In this document: piece after piece, positions 48,779 through 59,595 of the stretch
How the letters are laid out: each line of letters opens with the position of its first letter
Position numbering within the stretch: the stretch's first letter is position 1
From: Pempheris klunzingeri
Taxonomy: Eukaryota > Chordata > Actinopteri > Acropomatiformes > Pempheridae
Assembly: GCF_042242105.1 (NCBI RefSeq)
Contig: NC_092027.1
Span: forward strand, 15,270,721-15,334,720
Length of the DNA stretch: 64,000 nucleotides
Reading direction: 5' to 3'
Notes under the pieces: model-generated
What the model saw: only the letters and a program-made list of their open reading frames with translations
Told to the model about the DNA's origin: nothing
The model's database searches: none
Position numbers and translations under genes: made by a program

Positions 48779-50050
48779 GTAAGTTAATGCCTTTTATTTC
48801 TACCATAACTCTGCTTTCACAGCTTAAATCAGTGGGCAGAGTGGGGGAATAAGCATGACTGTGTTATTATAAGTCATATGTTAAGATAAATTATCAGTTG
48901 CAGGTCTTCAAAATATTACTGTTAAAATACAATAATGGTGAAAGCAGCTTTAAGTCATTTTCTTTCCAATTATAGCTCACAAACACACTTCCATATATTT
49001 CTTCCAACTATTTTCTCGCAAATCGACTGATGAAGTTTATAGGATTAAATCTAGATTATATGATCACTTAGGTTCTTAGAAATGACCATTTGTCATGTTG
49101 GCACCCATATTTTTGTTGCAAGCTGGAGCGAAGACTGAATGAACTCGGTCACAGCCTGAAGAGGCATTAACCTCTAGTCAGTGGGCAGTCTGTGCACTGC
49201 ATCCTTCAAATAAACCTCATGCATATAATGAAATTTGCCACAACTGGTAAACCCACCATAGAGGCTATGGTCCCAGAGAGAGTCCGTCTCTGTTCCCTGA
49301 AGAAACAGGAAGTTAATGTGGCAAGTTCATTATCCCTGCCTCAACGCCTGAAGGAAATACAAGCCATATATACACTAACTCTTTATATCTTACATTCAAC
49401 AGAAAATGGTCACCACCCTTCCCCTATGTAAAGCATCAGTCATCAGTGCTCTTTGTTAAAGCACTGAGCAAGAGAGGGGCACATTAAATATACTTTGTAC
49501 AAGTTATTTAAGAAGCACAAATAATGAGTGGGGATGTTCTAGTCGGTGCTGCTCCCTCTGAAGACTCCATGTCAAATGGTCTCTTATCTAAACTCTGACC
49601 TCAGGACTTGACCTCTGAGGACTTAACTTGACTCCACTTTAGGTGGAGATGAGAGGCACTAAAGACAGAATGGAAAGGAAGGAGGGGTGGAGGGTTTGGA
49701 GGGGGGGGGGGGGGGGGGGGCGCACACACACTAAAAAGCAAGTGACTTTCATTTTGATTGATAAATGTTATCTTTTCTTATTGAAACATTCTACAACCCT
49801 GAAGTGCAGCATGTTGGAATTAGAGTAATAACATTAATGTACATTTTATGGGAAATGTGAACTGAATTTTTTTCTGGTAAGGTTAAAATTTTAATTTAAT
49901 ATATGTATATGCTTATAGATAGATATAGATCGATATAGATCGATATATCGATTGATTGTTTTTCATATAGCTTCCGTTTTTTGCCCGGTGACCCCCCCCC
50001 CCCCCCACCACCACCACCACCTCCCCACCTCCATCTCCACGCTGCCATTT
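48779..50050. other. evx1 upstream region
   Basis: No gene is recognised. A 20-bp G run (49701-49720) and a 15-bp C run (49992-50006), followed by CCA repeats, lie 270 bp apart. Degenerate ATAG/ATCG repeats occur at 49910-49960. Confidence 0.45.
49701..49720. repeat. Poly-G tract (20 bp)
   Basis: An uninterrupted G run follows a G/A-rich stretch. It is quadruplex-prone and a likely site of sequencing length error. Confidence 0.9.
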
Positions 50051-50392
50051 CTCCGTCTGTTTACCCATATCCAATCAATGCGTGTCGTCATCAGGGGGGG
50101 GACCATCATGACGACTGGCCTATTAAGAATGACAGCTCTGGAGAAAGAGAGAGAGGGTAAATGGTGATCCCTCCCAGAGCTCCCTCTGCGCACTCTGAAG
50201 CGCGCTTCTCTCAGGGTCAGACCAGATTGCATCCCCTCTTTTTCTAGAAGCCTCTCCTTCTCGGGACTCAGCCCCCCCACCCACCTCCACCATCACAACC
50301 ACTACACACACCCCTCCAACCTGAAAATCATCGCCTTGGTTTTGACGGCTCGCTCTCTCCCGCGAAGCAGAGGTTTTTAGGTCGTGCTTGTG
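50051..50392 (+). promoter_or_regulatory. evx1 proximal promoter / 5' UTR region
   Basis: A CCAAT box in TATCCAATCAATG (about 50070-50080) is followed by ATGACGACTGGCC and a weak TATTAAG (50121-50127) about 270 bp before the start codon. The remaining sequence is mixed and pyrimidine-rich. The TSS position is a guess. Confidence 0.35.
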
Positions 50393-52960
50393 ATGGAAAG
50401 CAGAGAGGAGATGGTGATGCTGGCGGAGGGAGGTCAGCTTGGCAAGAGCGGCTCTAATTTGTCGGGAGACGTCGGGAGTCCCGCGCGAGAACCGCAGGGG
50501 AAGCCGGGCCACAGGAGCTGTCAGAGCCCCGGTGCTGCGCCCTACTCGCGGGACAGGACGGAGGTGATTGTGGAGGAGAGCGCACGGAGGAATACGTGCG
50601 CCGACATGAGGCCAGTTGGCACGTCTTCCAGCGGAGCGAGGAACCGGACTGATCATCTCCACAAAGACGGCAGCAGCTCAGACACCGAGTCGGACTTCTA
50701 CGAGGAAATTGATGTCAGCTGCACGCCCGAAAGCATGGACTACCCCACAGCTAAAGGTAAGGCTGTGTTTGGGAGCTGCATGCCACTGCGGGCTTTCTGT
50801 GACTGCATGGTTTTGCTAATCAAGTTGATTGAATACCAACGTGGATTGTGCCAATCAAAAATGTCAATATGCACCCGGACATTTAAAAAAAAAAAAAAAA
50901 TGCAGTCATCATTTGTAAGAATGTGCAGTTAAATCAAAATTGTATTATGCACTCAATTAAATGCATTTTAGTCTTGATAATAATGCAGTAAAATGTAAGT
51001 GCACTCAGTGCAGCACAGCTGTTCTGTCAAGTGACCAGTGTGGCTGGGAACACGCTGAGGTGACACCCACAATCTAACCAGGCATTTCCCCCTGCGAGTT
51101 TGACAGCGAGCCTCGTAGACAGTAAATTGGCCTATATGTATATTTACAGCATGAGGAAGAATGCAGGATTTTATATGAACCACAAGCAAAAGAATGAAGG
51201 CAAGGCCACTGAGGCAGAGATCTATAGAGTGACTATCTGGTATCTAAAAGCGTTTGCTGCAAATGTGTTACATCCTACATCCAAAATATATGTAAATATT
51301 AATATATGAATATGTAAATCATATGTTGTTGCCGTTAGACTCAAACCTGAATGATGGCTAGGGGACAAACGAATGATAAAATCTAATTCATCAGTTTAGT
51401 TAAGTAAAATGATGGTTAAACAAATGTATATACTCAGGAAAATAGTATTAATAATATTAGCATGATGTCGTTTAGACTTTGGCAAAATGACAACCTGAGC
51501 TACATGTCAGGAAGGCCCTTGATAATAAAAGTGAAAGACTGCAGTTAAAATGAATGAATAAATTTGCCATTCCGGAAAATCTTTTATTAAATATGAAACG
51601 AATGAAAGAAAGAAAGACTTCCGATGTGTTTTTGTTCCTTATGAAATAAATTAATCTGCTGAATGCGTCTTAAACTGTATGATAATTCTACCTGATTCAT
51701 TATTCTGGACACTGATTCAGGTCGAAATGGGGATTCTCCGGGTAACCCGAGTGAGACTGGTGTCGACCTGGGTACCACTGTCCCGGGTCAGCACGGTTCT
51801 CTGTCCTATTCAGCGGATCAGATTCGCCGATACCGGACAGCGTTCACCCGGGAGCAGATCGGCCGGCTGGAGAAGGAATTTTACCGGGAGAATTACGTGT
51901 CCAGGCCGCGGAGATGCGAGCTGGCGGCCGCCTTAAATCTACCTGAGACCACCATCAAGGTGAGAAGACTGAGGAGACCTGAATCAGGCCTCCGGCTGTG
52001 AGTGCAGGTGCATATTTTGCGTGCTTGTATTTGTAAGGATTTATCAAAACTACAGTGTTTACACAACCTTTCCAAAGAATCTTTGATACAAAAATATGGC
52101 AAAAAAACAACAAAATAGCTTATAACCAATTGTGGAGTAGAGCCAATAAACTGCAGAGTAACAGTATCCTGGGAGCAGAGGCCTGGATTTTTTAAAATTG
52201 TATTATTTTCATCTGTCACAAGAATGGGGAAAAATATAAATTGCAAATTTGCGGTACAATTCCATCAACTCAAAGAAAAAGAAATTCAAGAGAAATCTCG
52301 CTGTAACGTGATCTACATACGTGCGTAAAAGTGGAACCTCTGTATGCGCTACATGTCTTTTGCTGTTGTGTTGCGTTTTTTGGCTCGATGAGGGCTGTGG
52401 TTAATGTTTGACTCGGTGTGTCTCTGTTCCAGGTGTGGTTTCAGAACCGCAGGATGAAAGACAAGCGCCAGCGTCTGGCCATGACGTGGCCTCACCCCGC
52501 AGACCCGGCCTTCTACACCTACATGATGAGCCACGCGGCGGCCACGGGGAACCTGCCCTACCCCTTCCCATCACACCTGCCGCTCCCTTACTACTCCCAC
52601 CTGGGTGTCGGAGCCGGCTCGGCGCCGGCCGCCACCCCTTTCCCCAACCCTCTGCGCTCCCTCGACAGTTTCCGGATGCTGTCTCACCCCTACCAGAGGC
52701 CGGAGCTCCTGTGCGCCTTCAGACACCCCTCCCTGTACCCGGGTCCGACCCACGGACTGGGCCCTGGAGGAAGCCCCTGCTCCTGCCTGGCCTGTCACAC
52801 CAGCCAATCCAACGGCATCTCAACCAGGCCCTCCGGCTCGGACTTCGCTTGCTCCCCAACTAGCAGGACTGACGCTTTTGTCACTTTTACGCCTTCAGTG
52901 CTCAGCAAATCCTCATCTGTGACATTAGACCAGAGGGAAGAAGTGCCTCTGACAAGATAA
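50393..52960 (+). CDS. evx1: Even-skipped homeobox 1 (three exons)
   Basis: This is a homeodomain transcription factor, mainly a repressor, used in spinal interneuron identity, tail and fin development. Exon 1 is 50393-50756, exon 2 is 51721-51959 and exon 3 is 52433-52960 (donors AAAG|GTAAGG and ATCAAG|GTGAGA, acceptors TTCAG and TTCCAG), giving 376 residues. The start [18 protein letters not shown] matches vertebrate EVX1; an in-frame GTG three codons earlier is not needed. Exon 1 ends with the Evx signature [20 protein letters not shown]. The homeodomain is about 157-216 ([20 protein letters not shown]), split by intron 2 between homeodomain residues 45 and 46 as is usual for Evx genes. 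Downstream are [20 protein letters not shown], a Pro-rich region and the C terminus [11 protein letters not shown]. It is transcribed divergently from hoxa13a, the ancestral arrangement. Confidence 0.96.
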
Positions 52961-54050
52961 AACCAAAACAAACCATCTCTTGTTCTATATAAGCCTTTAC
53001 CATAAGCTTTTTAACCCAACATGTTATATAATCAGGACTGAAACAGCATGAAGAGGTAGCCTGTAAGCAGTGAAAGCCAGCTTAAACTTTGGGGCAAAAA
53101 TAATTAGCCAGATCTTCAGCTATGTGACGCACATCGGATCTCCCATTACTGAGAAATAATAATCCTATTGCAGAGACAGAACTGCGGACTGAAATATGAC
53201 GGCACGGACACAAAAGCAGATTTGATTTTTTTTTGGAGATTAATTTGATGTGTGAGAAGAGTGGAGGTGTGTGTGGGGGTGGGGTGGGGGGTGGGGGGGT
53301 TGCTGGGTACATCCAGAGAAACATTTAAATCTCCGTGATGAATGGCGTGAAGGTTTTTTATCATTACTTTTCGTGTCTTTACGCGTCCAAATCGTCCTAC
53401 ATGTATTGTTAGTTACGCGAGAATGATGCTTTCCATGTCTCTTTTTAACAAGGGGATTTGTTAACAGACTGCGGCCGTCTCATTATAGAGCAGCTCTCCA
53501 CACCGGGGCCCTCCACGGCGGCCCGGGCCGAAATGTGCAGATGCTGGTAAAATTAGTAAGTGATGTATATGTACGACCCGGTGAATTTTGAGTGTTGAAT
53601 TAATGATAATACCAGGAAGGGATCGTTACTGCCAAAAGGTAACAAGGCGCCAGGGGAACGGATTACTACAGCCAGCACGGTTTGACGAGGAGGGGGGGAG
53701 AAGAGGAAGACAGGAGGACCCAGAAGAGGATTGAGACAGACAGGAGGAGGACAATCACAACGAAAAAATAAATAAAAAGGGAACACTGTTAAAAGACCAT
53801 CAAAGACAAGTTTCAGTTTTTTCTCTTAACGAAGAGCCAGTTCTTAAATCTGATGAAAATGTGACTAAAATATGCCGCTGAGTCTTTTAAAAATCTTCTC
53901 TCGTTTTGCACTTCTACAGTGGTGCCAGTGGGAATTTGTGGCGAAAGCGGACTAACAAGTGACTGTTTTGGGGTTTTTTTTGCCTTAATTTGTTATTTTT
54001 TCCCCTTTTTTTTTTGGCTGAGTTGTCATCAACGTCAAATTTGGAATAAA
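52961..54050 (+). other. evx1 3' UTR, ending near AATAAA
   Basis: The sequence after the evx1 stop lacks other coding signals. A canonical AATAAA is at 54045-54050, with a second AATAAA at about 54190. A GT/G-rich low-complexity tract lies at 53266-53300. Confidence 0.45.
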
Positions 54051-56487
54051 CACTGTCAAAGAATCAATGGAGCAACGGAGTGTGTGTCTTCTAAACTCTA
54101 AAACACCTTACTGATTTATTTAAATCGCCAAGAGCAAGTGAAAAATTCATTAAGATCTGCCTGAATGTTCCTTTAATCCCAAACAGCAGAATAAAAGTCA
54201 GATTCAAACAAGTTTTCCTGCCTTCGGGTCGTTTTATTTCGTTTGCAAGCTGTTAAGGATTTTCTATACTCACAATTGGTCTACCACCCCCATCACCCCC
54301 CTCCAATAATAACACTAATTTTGTTCTCAAGTGGTGGGTGTCAAAAACACCAGTGAGCCCCCACATCTCCTGATGGGACCGCTAGATTGACCGTGACAGT
54401 TAAGTGGTCCCTGGGCTCCTCTAACGGTCCTCATATTTTCCTCTCCGACCACTTAATAGACACGACAGAATTAGTTGTCTGAAGATATTGGAAATGCAAA
54501 GAGATCGATGACTCAGAAGAGGCCCACCACCAATCAGCGGGGTCTTAATTGGCCGCGTTTGACCGGGGCCGCGCAAATTAAACGAGTTTTCTGAGCGTAA
54601 TGGGATCTGCGAGATGCTGCGGCCCGCACAGAGACGCACAAATCACATTTTAAAAGGGGGTTTTACGTCGTGGACGGGAGAGATCATAAGTTATTGAAGT
54701 GATGTGCCGAGAAATAGCTGGCATTTAGCGTGGGCCCACAACTCCACCTGGCAAAAATACTGGCTATTGTAGCCATAATGCAACAAGCAAGATCGCATTT
54801 TACGTGATAGGCCTGCTTATTTTGATTAAATACCATTTTCCTGCCTTTACACTAATGATAACTTAGCAAAGCACGTTCACATAATTCAAAATGTATCCTT
54901 ACATTATTTTCAAGTAATTTCCTCCAGAGTGGGAACCCAAAACACCAAAAATATAGTATCCTAAAGTCACCAGATTTCCATCCATCTCTGATGTTTTCTA
55001 AAGGTAAAAGGTTCATCCTAATCAGACAGCTCTGCGTCCTCACACACACAAGCACCGATGAGCCCCCCACCCCCCCACCCCCAACTCCCTCCCGCACAGG
55101 CGTTTGATTGATGGCCTTATTAACTGCAGTTCTTGTAAGTGTGACCGAGCTGATTAAAATGCATATGTTTGGAATAATACACCGTTTAAGCCGCCCGGGT
55201 CGGGGCGAAACCACAAGGCAGATTTATGTAAACTATCAGCCGGTGTCTTTAAGCCAGATAGGGGCACGGGTCGAGCAGGAAAACGGCGTTGGTTTGTGCA
55301 TAATAAAATCGCACCATAAAATAAAGATGAACGGATCGGGCTGAATATTCACACGGAGCAGTCTCTCCAAAATTCTGGTTTCATAGCGGGTTATTTTTAT
55401 CAGCCTGGGAAGCTTGGAGCTGATTTTCATTGGGTTACACAGGAGCGGCAGCACTATACGATCATCTTCTAAACCCGCGTCACACTGTGCCAGAATGACA
55501 CAATAAAGTGAGGCAAATTACAGCCACATTTACGCAGCCACGCATATGGATCCCCATCTCTCCTCGCTGCGTGAACTATACGGCTGAATCCTCAGCGGCC
55601 TAATCCAGCATCAACATGCCATTTAATCGCTGAAAGATTGCGTGTGACTGAGCTTCAAGATATGATGGGCTCATAGATTGCGCACATAACACCAATTACA
55701 TCAGCCTTATAAGATCGTATTTGAGAGAATTGGCTCAGAGCTCCCCAGCTCCCACAGCTAGCACAAAGCGTTTTGATAGGGGCGGTGCAGTGCAGCTGTC
55801 CACCGACAGCAAATTCAAAAAAACACACCAAATGGATCCGTGGCTGCTGCTGCCGCTGTTTAAATTGGATTACATCCTAATTTACAGGCCCTTGTCGTAA
55901 CGCAAGGGGCTGGCGGAGGCGTGGACGGACCAATCACACAGTAATGATGATGAATGGGAGATTAATGCGCATACAAGCAAGACAATTTAAGCCTTCATCT
56001 GTTTAAATAGGCTTCCAATATCATTTGGAAACGGGGGTCACGCTAAATCAATCGGGGACGCGTGAAAGTCGTTTTCGGCGGCGTCTTTATCAACCTTATT
56101 TACGGTGCACCGGAGACAGCAGGCCTGTGTGCAGCTGCCACATGCTTATGTCACATACAAGAGCAAGAAAAACAGAGCAGGATGGATACAGGATATAAAA
56201 ATAATAAAAAAAAAAAAGAAAGGTCCCCTTAAATTCAGCAGTTCAAATCAAGTGGAGCCGAAGATGATTAACTGGGTTTCTGTGCACAGTGATGATAAAG
56301 TATTTCCCCTCTGAGCTGAAAACTAACATCTTTAATCCAAACAGACTCATAATTTAGAGTTTTTTGTAACATGTTCTGCATAACGTGACATAGTTCACTG
56401 AAGGGAGGGATGGTTGTTTTAACACAAGGGCCTTGCGCACTCAAAATGACTCATAGGATGCTCATATTTGAGTTGTGTCCACAAATC

Positions 56488-56517
56488 CAGCCAATCACAA
56501 ACCATTGTGATTGGCTG
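56488..56517. promoter_or_regulatory. Opposed CCAAT palindrome
   Basis: CAGCCAATCACAA (56488-56500) and its exact reverse complement (56505-56517) surround ACCA. Two NF-Y-type CCAAT boxes thus face each other. GGCCTTTTTAAGGCC follows about 15-30 bp downstream and could act as a TATA-like element for plus-strand transcription. Confidence 0.4.
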
Positions 56518-56690
56518 CACTCAGAAGTAGGAGGCCTTTTTAAGGCCTTTCTGCTTCACAACAATCATTGTTTTTTACCATCAGTATAAAGTGGTTTATT
56601 GTCACAGAACTACCCAAAAGCATTAACATCCCACATAGATGTTGTTGAAACACTACAGTATATTTGGTAGGCCTAGGCACAGCCTCACCA

Positions 56691-56726
56691 AAATCCGCGC
56701 CAAAAACAGCATTTTGGCGCGGATTT
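56691..56726. promoter_or_regulatory. Opposed E2F-like palindrome
   Basis: AAATCCGCGCCAAAA (56691-56705) and its exact reverse complement (56712-56726) flank ACAGCA. Each arm contains TTTTGGCGC, matching the E2F consensus TTTSSCGC. It lies about 200 bp from the CCAAT palindrome. Confidence 0.45.
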
Positions 56727-59547
56727 ATTCATTCATTCATTTACTGTCACAGATATACACTTTACCTCATTTCAACGCATTGACGAACAGTTGGAAGAAA
56801 AGAGGAAAGAGAAAGAGAACATGAATCGTAATGTTTGCTTACAAGTGCAGAGGGTGTCGGATTGATGACTGGCTGGACGCTACTTCACATCTGCGGGCCA
56901 GGGGTGACATTTTTACTGACACAGCTCAAGCAGGAGCGACGCAACTAGCTGCTCTTTATAGAGCCAGGTAAGACGTTGGTCAATACCATGTGGGGGGGGA
57001 CGTAGGAAGTAAAAGACTAAATATTTGCAAAAAAATCAAACATCAAATATACACATTTTGCATTAGAATAAATACCGAAACAATTATGATTTAATATATG
57101 TGATGCAGCGACTCGCAGTAACCAATATAATAACACAAATCCATGCTGTCTCTGCACAGTACTCCCCTCCCTATTAATATGGTCTGCTCCTGGAGCTTTT
57201 AAGCAGGTGGACCAACCTTTCTAACTCTTTAGCCCGCACGCTTCGTTGATGGGAGCATCAGTTTTTCAGCAAAGCAAGTTGTGTGCTCTGCCAGTCACCA
57301 TCTGCAGCGTCCCAAACAGTAACGTAGCACCGTGTAAAATGGTCAACATTCACTGAAAACTGAAAATCAGTATCTTTGCACAATTACTGCTTTGTGTATA
57401 CAATAAAATCAATATAAGAATCCAATCAATTGGCTATCAATTATTAATCTAATATAATAAACCCCCCAGTGACCATTATATCAATACAGCTCCACAAAAT
57501 ATGTTCGTATGGAATTGGTTTATTCCATTCAAACATGGTAAGATCTTTTTTTTTTTTACAGCAAGAAGGCCCATATCCTGCAGTACCACTGTAGATGAGT
57601 GGTCTTTATCAATGTTAAGTTGAATATGTTGTGACAAATAATCACTATTAATCAATCTGAATGTGGAAATACTTGAGGTTTCATAAAGGCAGATTTATGT
57701 TTTGTATCGATAATATGTAGAATTCGTTATATTGTGAAAGGTGGATGGACGGGATGGTACTTTAGCGAGTACCTTCCAAGAACGTGCATATTGGAGCTGG
57801 TTGGGCAGCAGTGCCATTGTTGGTGACATGCAGTCATTTGCCAAGAGGGGCCTATAGTTATTTCTGAGCCATTACTTGGCATGTTTCTCATTTGGGTACT
57901 ATTTCTTTTCCTGTAACCAATTAATTTTTGATGTATCAATGATTTAAAATCTGAGACATGATTTCAGCCTCCCCTTTTATTCTCCCTCTGCTTTTGAGCA
58001 GAGATAGAGCTTTGAGTGGGACGTCACAGATTGTGGTTTCGTGTTTACTGAAAGAAGTCCGTGTTCTTTAGGGCGCTAAAGTGGAGTACCAAGAAAACAC
58101 AGAATACAATGACATTACTAAAGTAAGTTATGAGTACAGGAAATTCTTCCTTTCTGTGGCTGAGAAGTATTGAGTTAGAGAAGTACAAGTTATTAAGTTG
58201 TGTGCAGACAAGTGCAAGACAACACAAAATTGTGAATATATCATTCATTGATTATATTGAATTGAAAGTGCACGGACAGGGTTTGTAAGGGTCACCTCTT
58301 GTAAAACCTTTGGGGTGTTTGACGGATGGTGAACCAGAACTGTCTCCTAAACATTCTTTGAATCAGGGTGTTTACCCCTCCTCATTTTTATCCTCTTTGC
58401 CGTCATTAGTTCCCAGACATAGAGCTTTGGATACGAGGATTTGATTACTGATTTTAAAAACCACACAAGCATCTGACTTCTTCAGTGGCAACAGAAAGAG
58501 GGTAATTTCAAAGGGTTTCTGTGCACTTTTCCCTTGTATTTTGCCTCATTGTTGGTGACCAGTTAATGTGTTTATATCAGAGGTTGACGGACTCAACATA
58601 CCTGTGATTTTCTCCTCATGCATTTCCCAAAATGTTTGGAATCTGGTGATTATCTGGACTACACATGACATGAAGGTGTAGAATCAAGATTTGAAGTATT
58701 GTGTTCAGGAAAACAACTATGGTAATGTGCAGGTATTTAGCATTCTATGGATTATGACCCTTAACCAAAATGCTGATTTACTGACTGGGTGTGTAAGGTT
58801 TTTTGTTTCAGTTGTCATAAACTGGACATCTTCATATTTCACTTTGCAGGCACTCTGGACAGCGGTCCCAAATCCAGGTGGAAGCATGTCCTCTGCTGTG
58901 ATTGATGGAGCAGGAACCGCGAAGAACTTTTGCTGCCTTCGTTTATTACTGTGATAATTCACAGGTGAGGAAACTAAATTACACTAATTTCTGAACACAA
59001 CAGGACCCAATGACCAGTTTTGCTAGCAGAGAAAAAAGAAAACGTATAATTACTTTTATTTCAGAGGTAAAATGTTGGTGTTTTGCCTTTACTGCCCAGA
59101 CCACAAACGAGAAGCCAAGGGACAGGGATGGGTAGGTTTCATACAAAAGCAAATTCAAAGCGCTAAATTTAAAATGAGCAACGAGGACGGCAGCTGCACC
59201 TCAAACTAACATCTTAAAATCATCCTAGTATCTTGTCCTTTGTTTGGTTTTGATTTAACGGCGATCCTTTCTTTTTATGGTAGTCATGCCTGTAGGGAAA
59301 CTCAAAGTATTGAAGTAATCTGAAGATCAGCAGTTCAGATTAGGTTTTTTACTGAAATATTAAGTTTACAACAAATCGTAATCATAAATGCAGCTTGGTA
59401 TTCACTCATGTAACTAATATAATATATGAGTGATCTTTATCAAAACAAAAGCCTTTGAATTTGAAGTGCTGTAATATAGGTGTTCAGGACAGGATGACAT
59501 AAGTGTTCACTGTGCTGTAAATAACTCATTCACTCGCGCTCATACTA

Positions 59548-59595
59548 CATTCCAGTCATTTAGCAGATGCTTTTGTGCAAAGCGATTCAGTCCAT
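59548..59595. repeat. Fragment of a common fish dispersed repeat
   Basis: The stretch around CAGTCATTTAGCAGATGCTT and GTGCAAAGCGATTCAG resembles, from memory, a sequence that recurs very widely in teleost genomes. Only a short piece is present, so the family is not assigned. Confidence 0.4.

Larger units (their letters stand above)
54051..59540. other. evx1 downstream flank, candidate enhancers
   Basis: No gene is recognised. 54440-54700 (CCAATCAGCG, CTTAATTGGCC, AATTAAACGAG) and 55090-56080 (many TAAT cores, GGACCAATCACACAGTAATGATG) look like dense homeodomain/CCAAT regulatory sequence. Two inverted repeats at 56488-56726 are listed separately. 57000-59500 is AT-rich with no supported feature. 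Confidence 0.4.

Noticed and set aside
50384-50392. Upstream GTG start for evx1
   Set aside because: The ATG at 50393 gives the MESR N terminus shared by vertebrate EVX1 proteins. Initiation at GTG is unnecessary.
52408-52863. 151-codon frame overlapping evx1 exon 3
   Set aside because: It is the +2 shift of evx1 exon 3, whose true frame continues the homeodomain from VWFQNRRMK to the conserved C terminus.
58850-58960. Exon-like segment after GCAG near 58850
   Set aside because: It has an acceptor-like start but no downstream donor, domain or partner exon, and the frame is short.
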